From Symbiodinium natans (taxonomy: Eukaryota > Sar > Dinophyceae > Suessiales > Symbiodiniaceae), in contig CAJNDS010000082.1 of the NCBI GenBank assembly GCA_905221605.1, positions 62,001 through 126,000 on the forward strand: a stretch of 64,000 nt of DNA, given 5' to 3'. Below the pieces are notes generated by a model. It saw only the letters and a program-made list of their open reading frames with translations. It was not told the origin of the DNA and searched no databases. A program made the position numbers and the translations under genes. Below, piece by piece: positions 40,153 through 50,611 of the stretch (positions within the stretch are counted from its first letter, which is position 1; every line of letters begins with the position of its first letter).

Positions 40153-40642
40153 TCAGGGATTCTGCGTGGGATGCTCGGTGATGAGATGCCTGCGGCTGGG
40201 CATTCTTGGGATTGCCACGCCCTCACCACGCCGAGGCAGGCGGGCAGGACCCGCGTAGTACTGATCACCGCAATCAATTCTGGCGGCGCACAAAGTTGGT
40301 GAAGAACGGGCTGCTGAAACTTCAAGGGTGAGGCTGGCAAAAGCAGGCAAGCCCTGAACAAGGAGTCCATCAAGTCCACCCTGAACTGACCTGAGGAACT
40401 GAAATGTGCATCAAAAACATCCCTTTTTCCGGGGTCCCTGAAAGGACCTATCATCAATGAACCTACCCACCAACGGCCGGAGTCCCTTCACAAGAAGGCG
40501 CGCGCGCGTGCGCGCCACAGTGCCATAGGACTCTGGTGAGGCAGATGGGGCAAATGGCCTCGCTTCGCTTCTTGGAGTCAGGACACGGCAAGCGACCAAG
40601 AGTGAGGGCAGCTTGCCCCAACTCCACAACCGCTTGCCAGAA
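40153..40642 (-). CDS. Three-exon gene end with very short introns
   Basis: Exon 40467-40642, after CCGTAAG, reads FWQAVVELGQAALTLGRLPC, PDSKKRSEAICPICLTRVLW and HCGAHARAPSCEG. Exon 40321-40437 reads DPGKRDVFDAHFSSSGQFRV then DLMDSLFRACLLLPASPL. Exon 40153-40279 reads IDCGDQYYAGPARLPRRGEG then VAIPRMPSRRHLITEHPTQN and TGA. All three join in frame (phase 2 twice) with GT-AG introns of only 29 and 41 nt. CPIC with HCGAH suggests a small zinc-binding site (RING-like start), but the full spacing is absent. If the introns are not real, two frameshifts must be invoked. It lies about 110 bp from the duplication edge. Confidence 0.5.
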
Positions 40643-40754
40643 CTTACGGTTCAGGGTTTAGGGCTTCGGGGAACCCTAGGTGCACGATTGAACAGGGCGC
40701 GTAGGTCGCAAGGAGGAGGGGGGGAGGCGAAGGTCGTGGCACGGTTTGCAGGAT

Positions 40755-42170
40755 AGAGGAGGGGTTTGCTGAAGCATGGGGAGGGTGTACGGGCAAGGGG
40801 CCAACTCCGCCCACTTCCCCCATCCATTGAAAGAGGAAAAGGAACAGGGCCTCCATTCCCCTCTTATTCTTCCTTTCTTGCGTTTTTGTCGTTTAGAAGG
40901 GAACAGGAGAAGAGGAGGGAGAGAGAAGGAGAGAGGAGACATAAAAAGGGTTGCATTTTTAATGGGAAGAGCAAAGAAAAGACCAGAAGAGAGATGATGG
41001 GAGAAGAGGGGGAGACAAAACAAGGCGCACAGAAAATGGGCAGATAAGAAGAGAGGAAAGGGAATGACCAAGTACAATGAGGAGTTCTTCAATTTCCCTC
41101 CCTATCTCTTATGTTACTTTTCCTTCTTGTGGGGTGTCCCTTTTTCTCTTGAAGATGCAGAAAACGATTGAAAAGGACACCCGTTCCATCGCCCTACCTT
41201 TTCACTGCTTCATCATATGAGTTCCTTTCTTGTGTTTTATCAGTTAAAAGGAAGCGGAAGAAGAGAAGGGAAAGGGAAGTGAGAGAGGAAAGATAACAAG
41301 GATGCTATGTTTCCCGAAGCGTGCTGCAAGGAATAGAAGAGACAGGAAGCAAGGAGACGGAATCACAAAATAAGGCGCAAAGCTGTACATATCATCTCTC
41401 CCTTGTCTCTCCCTATTCCCTTTCGAACTAGAAAAAACATTCTTGCCTTTCACAGATAGGTTCCCTCTCTCCTCTTCAGGAAATCCCCTTTCCCTTATGT
41501 TGCTTTTTGAAGCGAATAAGAAAAATAGCAGATAAGAAGAGAGGAAAGGGTCAATTTCCCTCCCTATCTCTTATGTTGCTTTTCCTTCTTGTGGGGTGTC
41601 CCTGTTTCTCTTGAAGATGCAGAAAACGATTGAAAAGGACACCCGTTCCATCGCCCATGTGTAGGGAAAGAGAGAGAATCATGAGCATCAGCTGGGCTTG
41701 CTGCCAATCCAACATGGGCGTCCCTTTTAATCGCAGTCTGTGTCCTTTTTTCTCGCTTGAAGATGCAGAAAACGATCCAAAAGCACATCTGTTGGAGGAA
41801 GAGAGAAGGAGAGAGGAGAGATACCAAGGATTGCATATTTAATGGGAAGAGCAAGGAAGAGAATAGAAGACAGATGAATAGAGAAGATGGCGCTCTTCTT
41901 TATCTATTCTCTCTCCCTTGTTTCTCCCTTCCCTCTTTCTTTTCGAAATGAGAAAAACAAAAAGGAAGAACTATGAGAAGGAGAAGAGTAAGGAAAGGAA
42001 CAGAAGAGATAGGCCGAGAGGATGAATATGATGGAGTATTATGGAAAGGCTCACGCGCAAGGAGTCACCCTCTGCTTACCTTTCCACTGCTTTATCATAT
42101 GAGTTCCTTTCTTGTGTTTTATCAGTTAAAAGGAAGCAGAAGAGAAGGGAAAAGCAAAAATTGAGCCCAA
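40755..42170. repeat. Purine-rich tandem array (copy A), about 0.4-0.45 kb higher-order unit
   Basis: Shared modules recur: GATGCAGAAAACGATTGAAA, ATGGGAAGAGCAAGGAAGAG, CGAAATGAGAAAAACAAAA and TTGTGTTTTATCAGTTAAAA. Strand asymmetry (AG on plus) makes long Leu/Phe/Ser-rich minus ORFs (ALFCLPLFSHHLSSGLFF) that are copied with the repeat. They are judged not to be genes. Confidence 0.85.
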
Positions 42171-42171
42171 C

Positions 42172-44460
42172 ATTTTAGGACCAGGGCTTGCGATCTGACT
42201 CTTTGGAGCAAAAATCGATTCCAAAATCTTAGGGACCAGGGCTTGCGATGTTACTCTTTGGAGCAAGAAATGAGCCCAAAATCTTAAAGACCGGGGCTTG
42301 CGATTTCACCTTTTGGAGCAAATACTGGGCCCAAAATCTTAGGGACCAGGGCTTGCAATTTGACTCCGTGGAGCACAAATCGACCCCGAAATCTTAGGGA
42401 CCAGGGCTTGCGATTTGACTCTGTGGAGCACAAATCGACCCCGAAAACTTAGGGACCAGGGCTTGCGATTTGACTCTTTGGAGCAAAAATCGACCCAAAA
42501 ATCTAAGGGACCAGGGCTTGCGATTTTACTCTTTGGCGCAAAAACTGGGCCCCAAATCTTAGGGACCAGGGCTTGCGATGTCACTCTTTGGAGCAAAATT
42601 GAACCCAAAGTCTTAGGGACCAGGGCTTGCGATTTGACTCTTTGGAGCAAAAACTGGGCCCAAAATCTTAGGGAGCAGGGTTTGCGATTTGACTCTTTGG
42701 AGCAAAAACTGGGCCCCAAATCTTAGGGACCAGGGCTTGCGGTTTGACTCTTGGAGCAAAAATTGAACCCAAAATCTTAGGGACCAGGGCTTGCGATTTG
42801 ACTCTTTGAACCAAAAACTGGGCCCAAAATCTTAGGGACAAGGGCTTGCGATGTCACTCTTTGGAGCAAAAAATGAACCCAAAATCTTAGGGACCAGGGC
42901 TTGCGATTTGACTCTTTGGAGCAAAAACTGGGCCCCAAATCTTAGGGACCAGGGCTTGCGATTCACTCTTTGGAGCAAAAAATGAACCCAAAATCTTAGG
43001 GACCAGGGCTTGCGATTTGACTCTTCGGAGCAAAAACTGGGCCCAAGATCTTAGGGACCAGGGCTTGCGATGTCACTCTTTGGAGCAACAATGAATGCAA
43101 AATCTTAGGGACCAGGGCCTGCGATTTGACTCTTTGGAGCAAAAATTGAACCCAAAATCTTAGGGACCAGGGCTTGCGATTTGACTCTTTGGAGCAAAAA
43201 CTGGGCCCAAGATCTTAGGGACCAGGGCTTGCGATGTCACTCTTTGGAGCAAAAAATGAACCCAAAATCTTAGGGACCAGGGCTTGCGATTTGACTCTTT
43301 GGAGCAAAAACTGGGCCCCAAATCTTAGGGACCAGGGCTTGCGATGTCACTCTTTGGAGCAAAAAACGAACCCAAAATCTTAAGGACCAGGGCTTGCGAT
43401 GTCACTCTTTGGAGCAAAAATTGAACCCAAAATCTTAGGGACCAGGACTTGCGATGTCACTCTTTGGAGCAAAAACTGGGCCCCAAATCTTAGGGACCAG
43501 GGCTTGCGATGTCACTCTTTGGAGCAAAAAATGAACCCAAAATCTTAGGGACCAGGGCTTGCGATGTTACTCTTTGGAGCAAAAACTGGGCCCCAAATCT
43601 TAGGGACCAGGGCTTGCGATGTCACTCTTTGGAGCAAAAATTGAACCCAAAATCTTAGGGACCAGGACTTGCGATGTCACTCTTTGGAGCAAAAACTGGG
43701 CCCCCAATCTTAGGGACCAGAGCTTGCGATGTCACTCTTTGGAGCAAAAATTGAACCCAAAATCTTAGGGACCAGGGCTTGCGATTTGACTCTTCGGAGC
43801 AAAAACTGGGCCCCAAATCTTAGGGACCAGGGCTTGCGATGTTACTCTTTGGAGCAAAGATTGAACCCAAAATCTTAGGGACCAGGGCTTGCGATTTGAC
43901 CCTTTGGAGCAAAAACTGGGCCCAAAATCTTAGGGACCAGGGCTTGCGATTTGACTCTTTGGAGCAACTGGGCCCAAGATCTTAGGGACCAGGGCTTGCG
44001 ATGTCACTCTTTTGGGCAAGAAATGAGCCCAAAATCTTAGGGAGCAGGGCTTGCGATTTGACCCTTTGGAGCAAAAACTGTGCCCCAAATCTTAGGGACC
44101 AGGGCTTGCGGTTTGACTCTGTGGAGCAAAAATTGAACCCGAAATCTTCGGGACCAGGGCTTGCGATTTGACTCTTCGGAGCAAGAAATGAGCCCAAAAT
44201 CTTAAGGACCAGGGCTTGCTTTGGAGCAAAAAACTGAGTCCAAAATCTTAGGGACCAGGGCTTGCGATTTGACTCTTTGGAGCAAAAACTGGGCCCCAAA
44301 TAATAGGGACCAGGGCTTGCGATGTTACTCTTTGGGGCAAGAAATGAGCCCAAAATCTTAGGGACCAGGGCTTGCGATGTTACTCTTTGGGGCAAGAAAT
44401 GAGCTCAAAATCTTAGGGACCAGGGCTTGCGATGTCACTTTTTGGAGCAAAAACTGTGCC
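42172..44460. repeat. 55-bp satellite (copy A), about 42 units
   Basis: Unit CTTAGGGACCAGGGCTTGCG ATTTGACTCTTTGGAGCAAA AATTGAACCCAAAAT (55 bp). Two variants alternate, ending ACTGGGCCCAA or ATTGAACCCAA, so a dimeric organisation is partly visible. A second variable site is GATTTGAC versus GATGTCAC. Since 55 is not a multiple of 3, the LRDQGLRFDSLEQK-type ORFs are artefacts. Confidence 0.95.
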
Positions 44461-44830
44461 CTAGTATTGGGGGGAGGAGGGCTCGTGATTTAGTATTGGG
44501 AGGAGGCCCGGGCTCGTAAATTAGTATTGGGGGGAGGCCCGGGCTCGTGATTTAGTATTGCGGGAGGCCCGGGCTCGTGATTTAGTATTGGGGGGAGGCC
44601 CGGGCTCGTGATTTAGTATTGGGGGGAGGCCCGGCCTCGTAATTTGGAGGCCCGGGCTCGTGATTTAGCCCGGGCTCGTGATTTTTAGCATTGGGGGGAG
44701 GCCCGGGCTCGTGATTTAGTATTGCGGGAAGGCCCGGGCTCGTAATTTAGTATTGGGGGGAGGCCCGGGCTCGTGATTTAGTATTGGGGGGAGGCCCGGG
44801 CTCGTGGTTTAGTATTGGGGGGAGGAGGAT
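44461..44830. repeat. 31-bp CCCGGG satellite (copy A), about 12 units
   Basis: Unit GTATTGGGGGGAGGCCCGGG CTCGTGATTTA. Each unit carries a SmaI-type CCCGGG palindrome. Units are truncated at 44640-44690. Confidence 0.95.
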
Positions 44831-44854
44831 GCCCCAGCCCCCACCCCCCATTTG

Positions 44855-45785
44855 GAAATAAATGAATTAATTGAATTAATTGAAGTTTTTTGAATTACTT
44901 CAATTAATTCAATTAATTGATTTATTTCCAAAGGGGAGGTGGAATTAATTGAATGAATTGAATTAATTCAATTATTTCAATTAATTCAAGTAATTCATGT
45001 ATTTCCAAATGGGGGGGATTCCCCAGCCCCCACCCACCCCCTTTGGAAATAAATGAATTAATTGAATTTATTGAATTAATTGAATTAATTGAATTAATTC
45101 AATTAATTCAATGAATTCAATTAATTCAATTAATTCATTTATTTCCAAAGGGGAGGTGGAATTAATTGAATTAATTGAATTAATTCAATTATTTCAATTA
45201 ATTCAATTAATTCAATTAATTCAATTAATTCATCTATTTCCAAATGGGGGGGATTCCCCAGCCCCCCCCCTTTGGAAATAAATGAATTAATTGAATTAAT
45301 TGAATTAATTGAATTAATTGAATTAATTGAATTAATTGAATTAATTGAATTAATTGAATTTCAATTAATTCAATTAATTCATTTATTTCCAAAGGGGAGG
45401 TGGAATTAATTGAATTAATTGAATTAATTCAATTATTTCAATTAATTCAGTTAATTCAATTAATTCATTTATTTCCGAAGGGGGGGGAGGGGTGGGGGCT
45501 GGGGAATCCCCCCATTTGGAAATGATTGAATTAATTGAATTAATTGAATTAATTGAATCAATTCAATTAATTCAATTAATTCAATTAATTCAATTAATTC
45601 AATTAATTCCACCCCCCTTTGGAAATAGATGAATTAATTGAATTAATTCAATTAATTCAATTAATTCAATTAATTCAATTAATTCAATTAATTCAATTAA
45701 TTCAATTAATTCATTTATTTCCAAAGGGGGGGGGTGGGGGCTGGGGAATCCCCCCCATTTGGAAATGAATGAACTAATTGAACGA
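44855..45785. repeat. GAATTAATT 9-bp arrays arranged as inverted repeats
   Basis: Runs of GAATTAATT switch to AATTAATTC between conserved boundary modules, TTTGGAAATAAATGAATT on the left and AATTCATTTATTTCCAAA on the right. The boundaries are joined by GGGGGCTGGGGAATCCCCCC. Each module between two boundaries can fold into a long hairpin. ORFs made of ELI, LIQ or NSI repeats come from the 9-bp period. Confidence 0.95.
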
Positions 45786-45789
45786 AATT

Positions 45790-46512
45790 ATTTAAACTAT
45801 CGCGGCTCGATTTGGCCAAATTTTGACGGGCAGCCTGCGGGCAAAATTTGGCCAAATCGGGCTGCTCTTCGTATGCCATGAGAAATGCGCGGCTCGATTT
45901 GGCCAAATTTTGCCCGGAGGCTGCCCGGCAAAATTTGGCCAAATCGAGCCGCGCATTTCTCAGCGCGTACGACGAGCAGCCCGATTTGGCCAAATTTTGC
46001 CCGCAGACTTCCCGGCAAAATTTGGCCAAACCGAGCCGCGATAGTTTAAATAATTTCGGGCCTCCAGAAAGGCGCGGCTCGATTTGGCCAGATTTTGCCG
46101 GGCAGTCTGCGGGCAAAATTGGCCAAATCGGGCTGCTCGTCGACCGCGATGAGAAATGCGCGGCTCGATTTGGCCAAATTTTGCCGGGCAGCCTCCGGGC
46201 AAAATTTGGCCAAATCGAGCCGCGCCTTTCTGAAGGCCCGAAATTTTTAAACTATCGCGGCTCGATTTGGCCAAATTTTGCCGGGCAGCTTCCGGGCAAA
46301 ATTTGGCCAAATCGGGCTGCCCTTCGTATGCGATGAGCAATGCGTGGCTCGATTTGGCCAAATTTTGCCCGGAGGCTGCCCGGCAAAATTTGGCCAAATC
46401 GAGCCGCGATAGTTTAAATAATTTCGGGCCTCCAGAAAGGCGCGGCTCGATTTGGCCAAATTTTGCCGGGCAGCCTCCGGGCAAAATTTGGCCAAATCGA
46501 GCTGGGGGGGTG
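45790..46512. repeat. TTGGCCAA palindromic satellite nested in the 9-bp array
   Basis: About 12 half-units of GGCTCGATTTGGCCAAATTT TGCCCGGAGGCTGCCCGG CAAAATTTGGCCAAATCGAGCC. Every unit is itself a palindrome of about 60 bp centred on GCAGCC/GGCTGC. Spacers such as GGGCTGCTCTTCGTATGC and AATTATTTAAACTATCGCG alternate. It is open on both strands (AKFGQIEPR; QNLAKSSR) by symmetry only. Confidence 0.95.
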
Positions 46513-46534
46513 GGGTCTGGGGAATCCCCCCCAT

Positions 46535-47150
46535 TTGGAAATAAATGAATTAATTGAATTCATTGAATTAATTCAATTAATTAAATTAATTCAATTAATT
46601 CCACCCCCCCTTTGGAAATAAATGAATTAATTGAATTAATTGAATTAATTGAAATAATTGAATTAATTGAATTAATTGAATTAATTGAATTAATTGAATT
46701 AATTCATTTATTTCCAAAGGGGGGGGAGGGGTGGGGGCTGGGGAATCCCCCCCATTTGGAAATAAATGAATTAATTGAATTAATTGAATTAATCGAAATA
46801 ATTCAACTAATTCAATTAATTCAATTAATTCATTTATTTCCAAAGGGGAGATGGAATTAATTGAATTAATTGAATTAATTCCAATTAATTCAATTAATTC
46901 AATTAATTCAATTAATTCAATTAATTCATTTATTTCCAAAGGGGGGGGTTCAATTAATTCAATTAATTCAATTAATTCAATTAATTCAATTAATTCAATT
47001 AATTCAATTAATTCAATTAATTCAATTAATTCAACTAATTCAATTAATTCCACCCCCCCTTTGGAAATAAATGAATTAATTGAATTAATTGATTAAATTC
47101 ATTAAATTCCAGGGGAAAGTGGAAATTAAGGAATTTAATGAATTAAATTC
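46535..47150. repeat. GAATTAATT arrays, second part
   Basis: Same 9-bp arrays and boundary modules as 44855-45785, ending in diverged AAATTCATTAAATTCCAG. Confidence 0.95.
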
Positions 47151-47176
47151 TGTCTGTGCAACCCTACAGGACCTAA

Positions 47177-47278
47177 AATAGGGTCTATTTGGAACATGGC
47201 TCTTGTGAATAAGTATACGTTTTGGGGCCTGTTTTTCTCTTGTAAATACGATTCCCAGCTTCCAAATAGACCCTATTT
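47177..47278. mobile_element. Family F9 TIR element at the edge of the satellite block
   Basis: AAATAGGGTCTATTTGGAAC and CTTCCAAATAGACCCTATTT are inverted ends of a 102-bp element. One end, AAATAGGGTCTATTTGGAAG with CTGGGA, recurs at 58504, just before the second satellite block. Confidence 0.7.
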
Positions 47279-47429
47279 AAGCTGCACACACCCCCCCCCC
47301 CCCCCCCCCCTCCCCGGCTCCCCGTTCCGGGTTCAAGGGTGCCCTGAGGGCTTAGGGGTTGCAGGATTTGAGGGTTGAAGATTTTGGGTTTTGGGTCTTA
47401 GGCTGAGGGTTGAAGGTGTAGCAGCCCTA

Positions 47430-47587
47430 AACCTTAAACCCTAAACCCTAAACCCTGAACCCTAAACCCTAAACCCTAAACCCTAAACCCTAAACTCTAA
47501 ACCCTAACCCTAAACCCAAACCCTAAACCCTAAACCCTAAACCCTAAACCCTGAACCCTGAACCCTGAACCCTGAACCCTGAACCCT
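47430..47587 (+). repeat. CCCTAAA/CCCTGAA array
   Basis: About 20 units; the last six are CCCTGAA, showing local homogenisation of a variant. Confidence 0.9.
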
Positions 47588-47929
47588 CATCCCCCCTCCC
47601 CCCCCCCACCCCGGTTATAAGCAATCGGGGCGCATCAGCAGGGTGTAGAAGATAAGCCCTGCAACCCAGCAGAGTGACAAAGGCTTGGGGCTTCAAGTGG
47701 TTATGATGAGATGTCATTCAGGGTTGGTGTTTAGGGACTTGGGGCTTTTGGGCTTTATCTATTTGTATTTTATTTCGTTGTTGTTGTTATTCTTTCTCAT
47801 TTATGTTCTTGTTTTCATGTAATTCAGGACTTAGGGAATGGATGTATTTAGAGGTTAAAGATTTAGGGCTTGAATGTAACTCAGGGGTTAAGTTTTTAGG
47901 GCTTAGGATTCCTAGGGTTACTCTGGGAC

Positions 47930-48379
47930 CTCGAACATGTATCATTAGAAGTACGGCAAGTGTGTTGCAGCAACTCTTAGTAGCAGTGCACATAGCCCTC
48001 TTGTTAGCTGCCCGCGAGCCTTCAAGGAGGGTGCCAAACCCGTGATCCGGGGCTGGCTTGCAATCTGGGCCCTCCTTCCCTGTGAGGTTCTCCACACTGC
48101 ACTGGGAGACTTGGAGGACGAGTCGAGCGCGATGCTGAAGAGGCCGAGTATCGGCTCCACAGTCTCCTGTCTCCTTTTGGGCGACTTTCGAGCCGAAATG
48201 ATCCTGTACAGCTTTGTCGGGTTATTGGGTGATGACTGCCTTTCCAAACTTGGACTCGTCTGGGCATCAGGGGTCAACTGCTGGGAGAAGGCTTCGGCAG
48301 CTGCCAAAAGGTTGCGGCTGATGGTCTTGCCCTGGTACAAGATTCCTTCGCTCTTCAGCTTGGCAAGGGTTGCCGGCAT
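47930..48379 (-). CDS. Two-exon gene start, hypothetical
   Basis: Exon 48161-48379 begins with ATG and reads MPATLAKLKSEGILYQGKTI, SRNLLAAAEAFSQQL and KLYRIISARKSPKRRQET, ending ACT/GTGGAG. Exon 47930-48101, after AAGTCTCCCAG, reads CSVENLTGKEGPDCKPAPDH, GFGTLLEGSRAANKRAMCTA and CCNTLAVLLMIHVR, ending CGAG/GTCCCA. Phase 0 matches and the intron is 59 nt. The first frame also stays open through the intron, so retention is possible. Helical N-terminus; family unknown. Confidence 0.5.
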
Positions 48380-48569
48380 CACCGTGCTTCATAGTTTTTG
48401 ATCGGGATTTAGGGAGCTTGGTAGTCAAGGGGTTCTATGTAGTTCCCTAATGCTCTTCAGCCCTAAGACCTCAGCCCTAAACCCTCAGCCTCTAAACCCA
48501 GAACCAGGAGCAAGAGCCCTCTTTAATTTAAGAGTATCCATGAGCTGGCCATGGTGTTGGCCCTTAAAC

Positions 48570-48800
48570 CACTAAACCTTAAATCGGGGGGCCCCCAAAA
48601 CTTAACATGCACCTAGTCTGAAAGCCCCGATGTCCCCTAAACCTAAATACTCTAAGCCTGTGCTCCCTGAATCCAAACCCCCAAAGCCTGAAGTCCTCGA
48701 GCCCGCCGGATTCGGGATTATTTGAGGGGCCTTTGGGCGCCGTGTCGGGTTTTGAAGAACTGTTCCTGGGCCACGTGTTGAGGATAGCACATAGACCCAT
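48570..48800 (-). CDS. Exon-like island
   Basis: Reads SSKPDTAPKGPSNNPESGGL EDF (two parts) on the minus strand. Pro/Ser-rich, likely disordered. Ends uncertain. Confidence 0.3.
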
Positions 48801-49228
48801 AAACACCTGTAGGGTTTAGGGCTTATGGTTTAGGGAACATAGGGTTTAGGGTTTAGGCTTCAGGAAACCCTAAACCCTAAACGTGGAAAGAAAGGGCAGC
48901 AGCGGGCATCCTAGAACCTACCAAGCGCGAGAGCTGTCGCGGCTTCTGAGACAACTTCAAGTCTCAAAGGGGTAGCCGCAAGTGGGTTCAGCGTTTAGGG
49001 TTTGTAGGAACCTTAAACCCTGAACACGAAACCCTAAACCTACAAACAAAATCACAATCCTTACCCAGCTATAACCACCCAGAATAACCTTCAGGTACAC
49101 CGACGGGGAGGATAAGGGAGTCCAAACCGTGAAGCCCGACAAGCCCCTGGATGGGCTGAGGGTTTAGGGTTTAGGGTTTAGGGCTTAGGCCTAGGCTTAG
49201 GGTTTAAGAATCCCTGACGCCCCTCCAG

Positions 49229-49339
49229 TCCGCCTATGAACACGTGGTTCAGCTGGTTCACGAAGAAGTGCCCCCCGGAATCTTGCTTGCGGCCTGGCGC
49301 GGCTTCTTGGGCGGCTGGGGGAGAGCCCCCCTCATCTGA
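49229..49339 (+). CDS. Terminal exon, 37 codons
   Basis: After CCCCTCCAG the plus strand reads SAYEHVVQLVHEEVPPGILL then AAWRGFLGGWGRAPLI and a TGA stop. Good acceptor and strong composition. An island at 48888-48961 (plus, YQARELSRLLRQLQ ending at GTCTCA) may precede it. Confidence 0.5.
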   Translation, partial: SAYEHVVQLVHEEVPPGILLAAWRGFLGGWGRAPLI

Positions 49340-49419
49340 GGACACATCTTACTGCTTTGTATTGCTTGATAAAGGGTGTGTAGGGTGTCTCGAATCTTTT
49401 AACAATCAATGCGAGTCTG

Positions 49420-49532
49420 TATATATATATATATATACATATAAATTTAAATAATTAAATACATAAATATAAATAAATAAATACATAAATAAAAAAATAA
49501 ATAAATAAATATATATATATATATATATATAG
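49420..49532. repeat. (TA)n and (AAAT)n low-complexity tract
   Basis: TATATATA runs flank AAATAAATACATAAAT repeats. Confidence 0.95.
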
Positions 49533-50334
49533 ATGTTTGTTTCTGTAGGGCTTGAAGATGTTTTGGGGCGTTCTTCATGCCAGAATGGGGGCCTTTCGGT
49601 TATGGGTCTTCGGCTTGAGAACGTATCCCTTTTGCTCGAAGGCTCATGGGGTAGCTACGCGTGGGGTTCTAGGTACACTAGAGAAGCTACAGTCGAAAAA
49701 AGCCCTGAAACCCTGGACGCGGGTGTAGAGGGTTAACAGGGTACGTAGGGCTTATAGGGATTAGGGGAGTTGTTTGTTCCAAGGTTTGGAGGGTATGTGA
49801 GGCTGCAGGGTTTAGAGGGCTTAGGTTTTACACGCTTGAAAGGGTGTTCGGGTTTATAGGGCCTGGGGTAGCCTATGACTTATGATCCTCTGGGGGGGCT
49901 ACTTTCAACCCGTAAACCCTTCCACCCGAAACCCTCAAACCACAACAGCCGGAGCCGACGATCTCAAGCCAAGCTCCCTCTTTCCCCCCCCCCCATATCC
50001 CCTAGATAGAGTACCTGATTCTCTATGTCACCCCCCCCAACATACAAACCCTAAACCCTTAACCTAATACGACAAATTCTTCGGGGTTCTCGTCTAAAAA
50101 GCTGCGGCAAGCAACTAACCCAGACTAGCCGACCGATATTCTTCCTTGCAGGTCAAAGCGAATCAAACCCCAAGGTCGGAAGCCCTCGCTCTGTTCCAGC
50201 CTTCCGAGAAGAGGGTTTAGGGTTTAGGGTTTAGGGTACCAAGAAAGCCCAAGACCCCTTGGTAAAGGATTTGTTATCTTCAACTGACAAGGGAATCCTG
50301 ATTCGTAAATTTCAAGGGATCTTCCTCCGTTCAG

Positions 50335-50541
50335 GAGTGTTGGGGAGGGGGATGTTGGCGGTACCCTCGAGAAGCAGAGAAACCAGAAGGAATGTGCGCC
50401 AAGCCAAGAGCAAGATTTAAGATTTGTGAGCCGCCCGGCGGAAAAGCTAGACTCCAGCGCAACCCAAAAACAACAAGGCCACCCTATGCCGGTGTAACTC
50501 CAGCGAGGGTGAAGGGAAAAGGGCACACCAAGAAAAGCTAA
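50335..50541 (+). CDS. Possible terminal exon, basic protein
   Basis: After CCGTTCAG the plus strand is open for 69 codons: REAEKPEGMCAKPRARFKIC, EPPGGKARLQRNPKTTRPPY and AGVTPARVKGKGHTKKS, then TAA. The minus strand is also open (TGIGWPCCFWVALESSFSAG). It lies between the minus-strand membrane-protein exon at 50612 and the next domain, so the strand is uncertain. Confidence 0.4.
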   Translation, partial: ECWGGGCWRYPREAEKPEGMCAKPRARFKICEPPGGKARLQRNPKTTRPPYAGVTPARVKGKGHTKKS

Positions 50542-50611
50542 GGAGTTAGACCCTGAGCCCTCATCGCTTAAGGTTAGGCTTTAGGGTAACCCTAAACCCT
50601 AAACCCTAAAC

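Larger units (their letters stand above)
1..40750. repeat. Interspersed degenerate telomere-like repeat domain
   Basis: CCCTAAA and TTTAGGG units and one-base variants (CCCTGAA, CCCCAAA, CCCGAAA, TTCAGGG, TTTGGGG, TTTTAGGG) recur every few hundred bases, in arrays of 2-14 units and in both orientations. They flank short unique islands, many of which translate well. Because both strands and many variants mix, this is not one chromosome end. Many arrays lie between in-frame exons, so at least part of this material is intronic. The plant-type unit TTTAGGG is also the telomere unit of dinoflagellates. Islands not listed separately were read and gave no firm call. Confidence 0.9.
40755..44884. repeat. 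Segmental duplication, copy A
   Basis: Aligns to 59360-63904. The offset is 18,605 at the left end and 19,020 at the right end. The left junction is at AGAGGAGGGGTTTGCTGAAG in both copies. It contains the purine-rich array, the 55-bp satellite and the 31-bp satellite. Copy A lacks about 0.43 kb present in copy B (after 41193). Confidence 0.9.

Noticed and set aside
42339-44395. ORFs of 103-144 codons such as SQALVPKILGS and LRDQGLRFDSLEQK
   Set aside because: Translations of the 55-bp satellite, duplicated with it at 61332-63444.
42172-44460. CRISPR-like regular repeat array
   Set aside because: Units are contiguous with no unique spacers; it is a eukaryotic satellite.
45715-46534. ORFs of 73-174 codons with AKFGQIEPR and QNLAKSSR on both strands
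   Set aside because: Symmetric translations of a palindromic satellite.
46595-47096. ORFs made of ELI, LIQ or NSI repeats, 81-152 codons
   Set aside because: They translate the 9-bp GAATTAATT unit, which is a multiple of three and so stays open. There is no non-repeat coding sequence.
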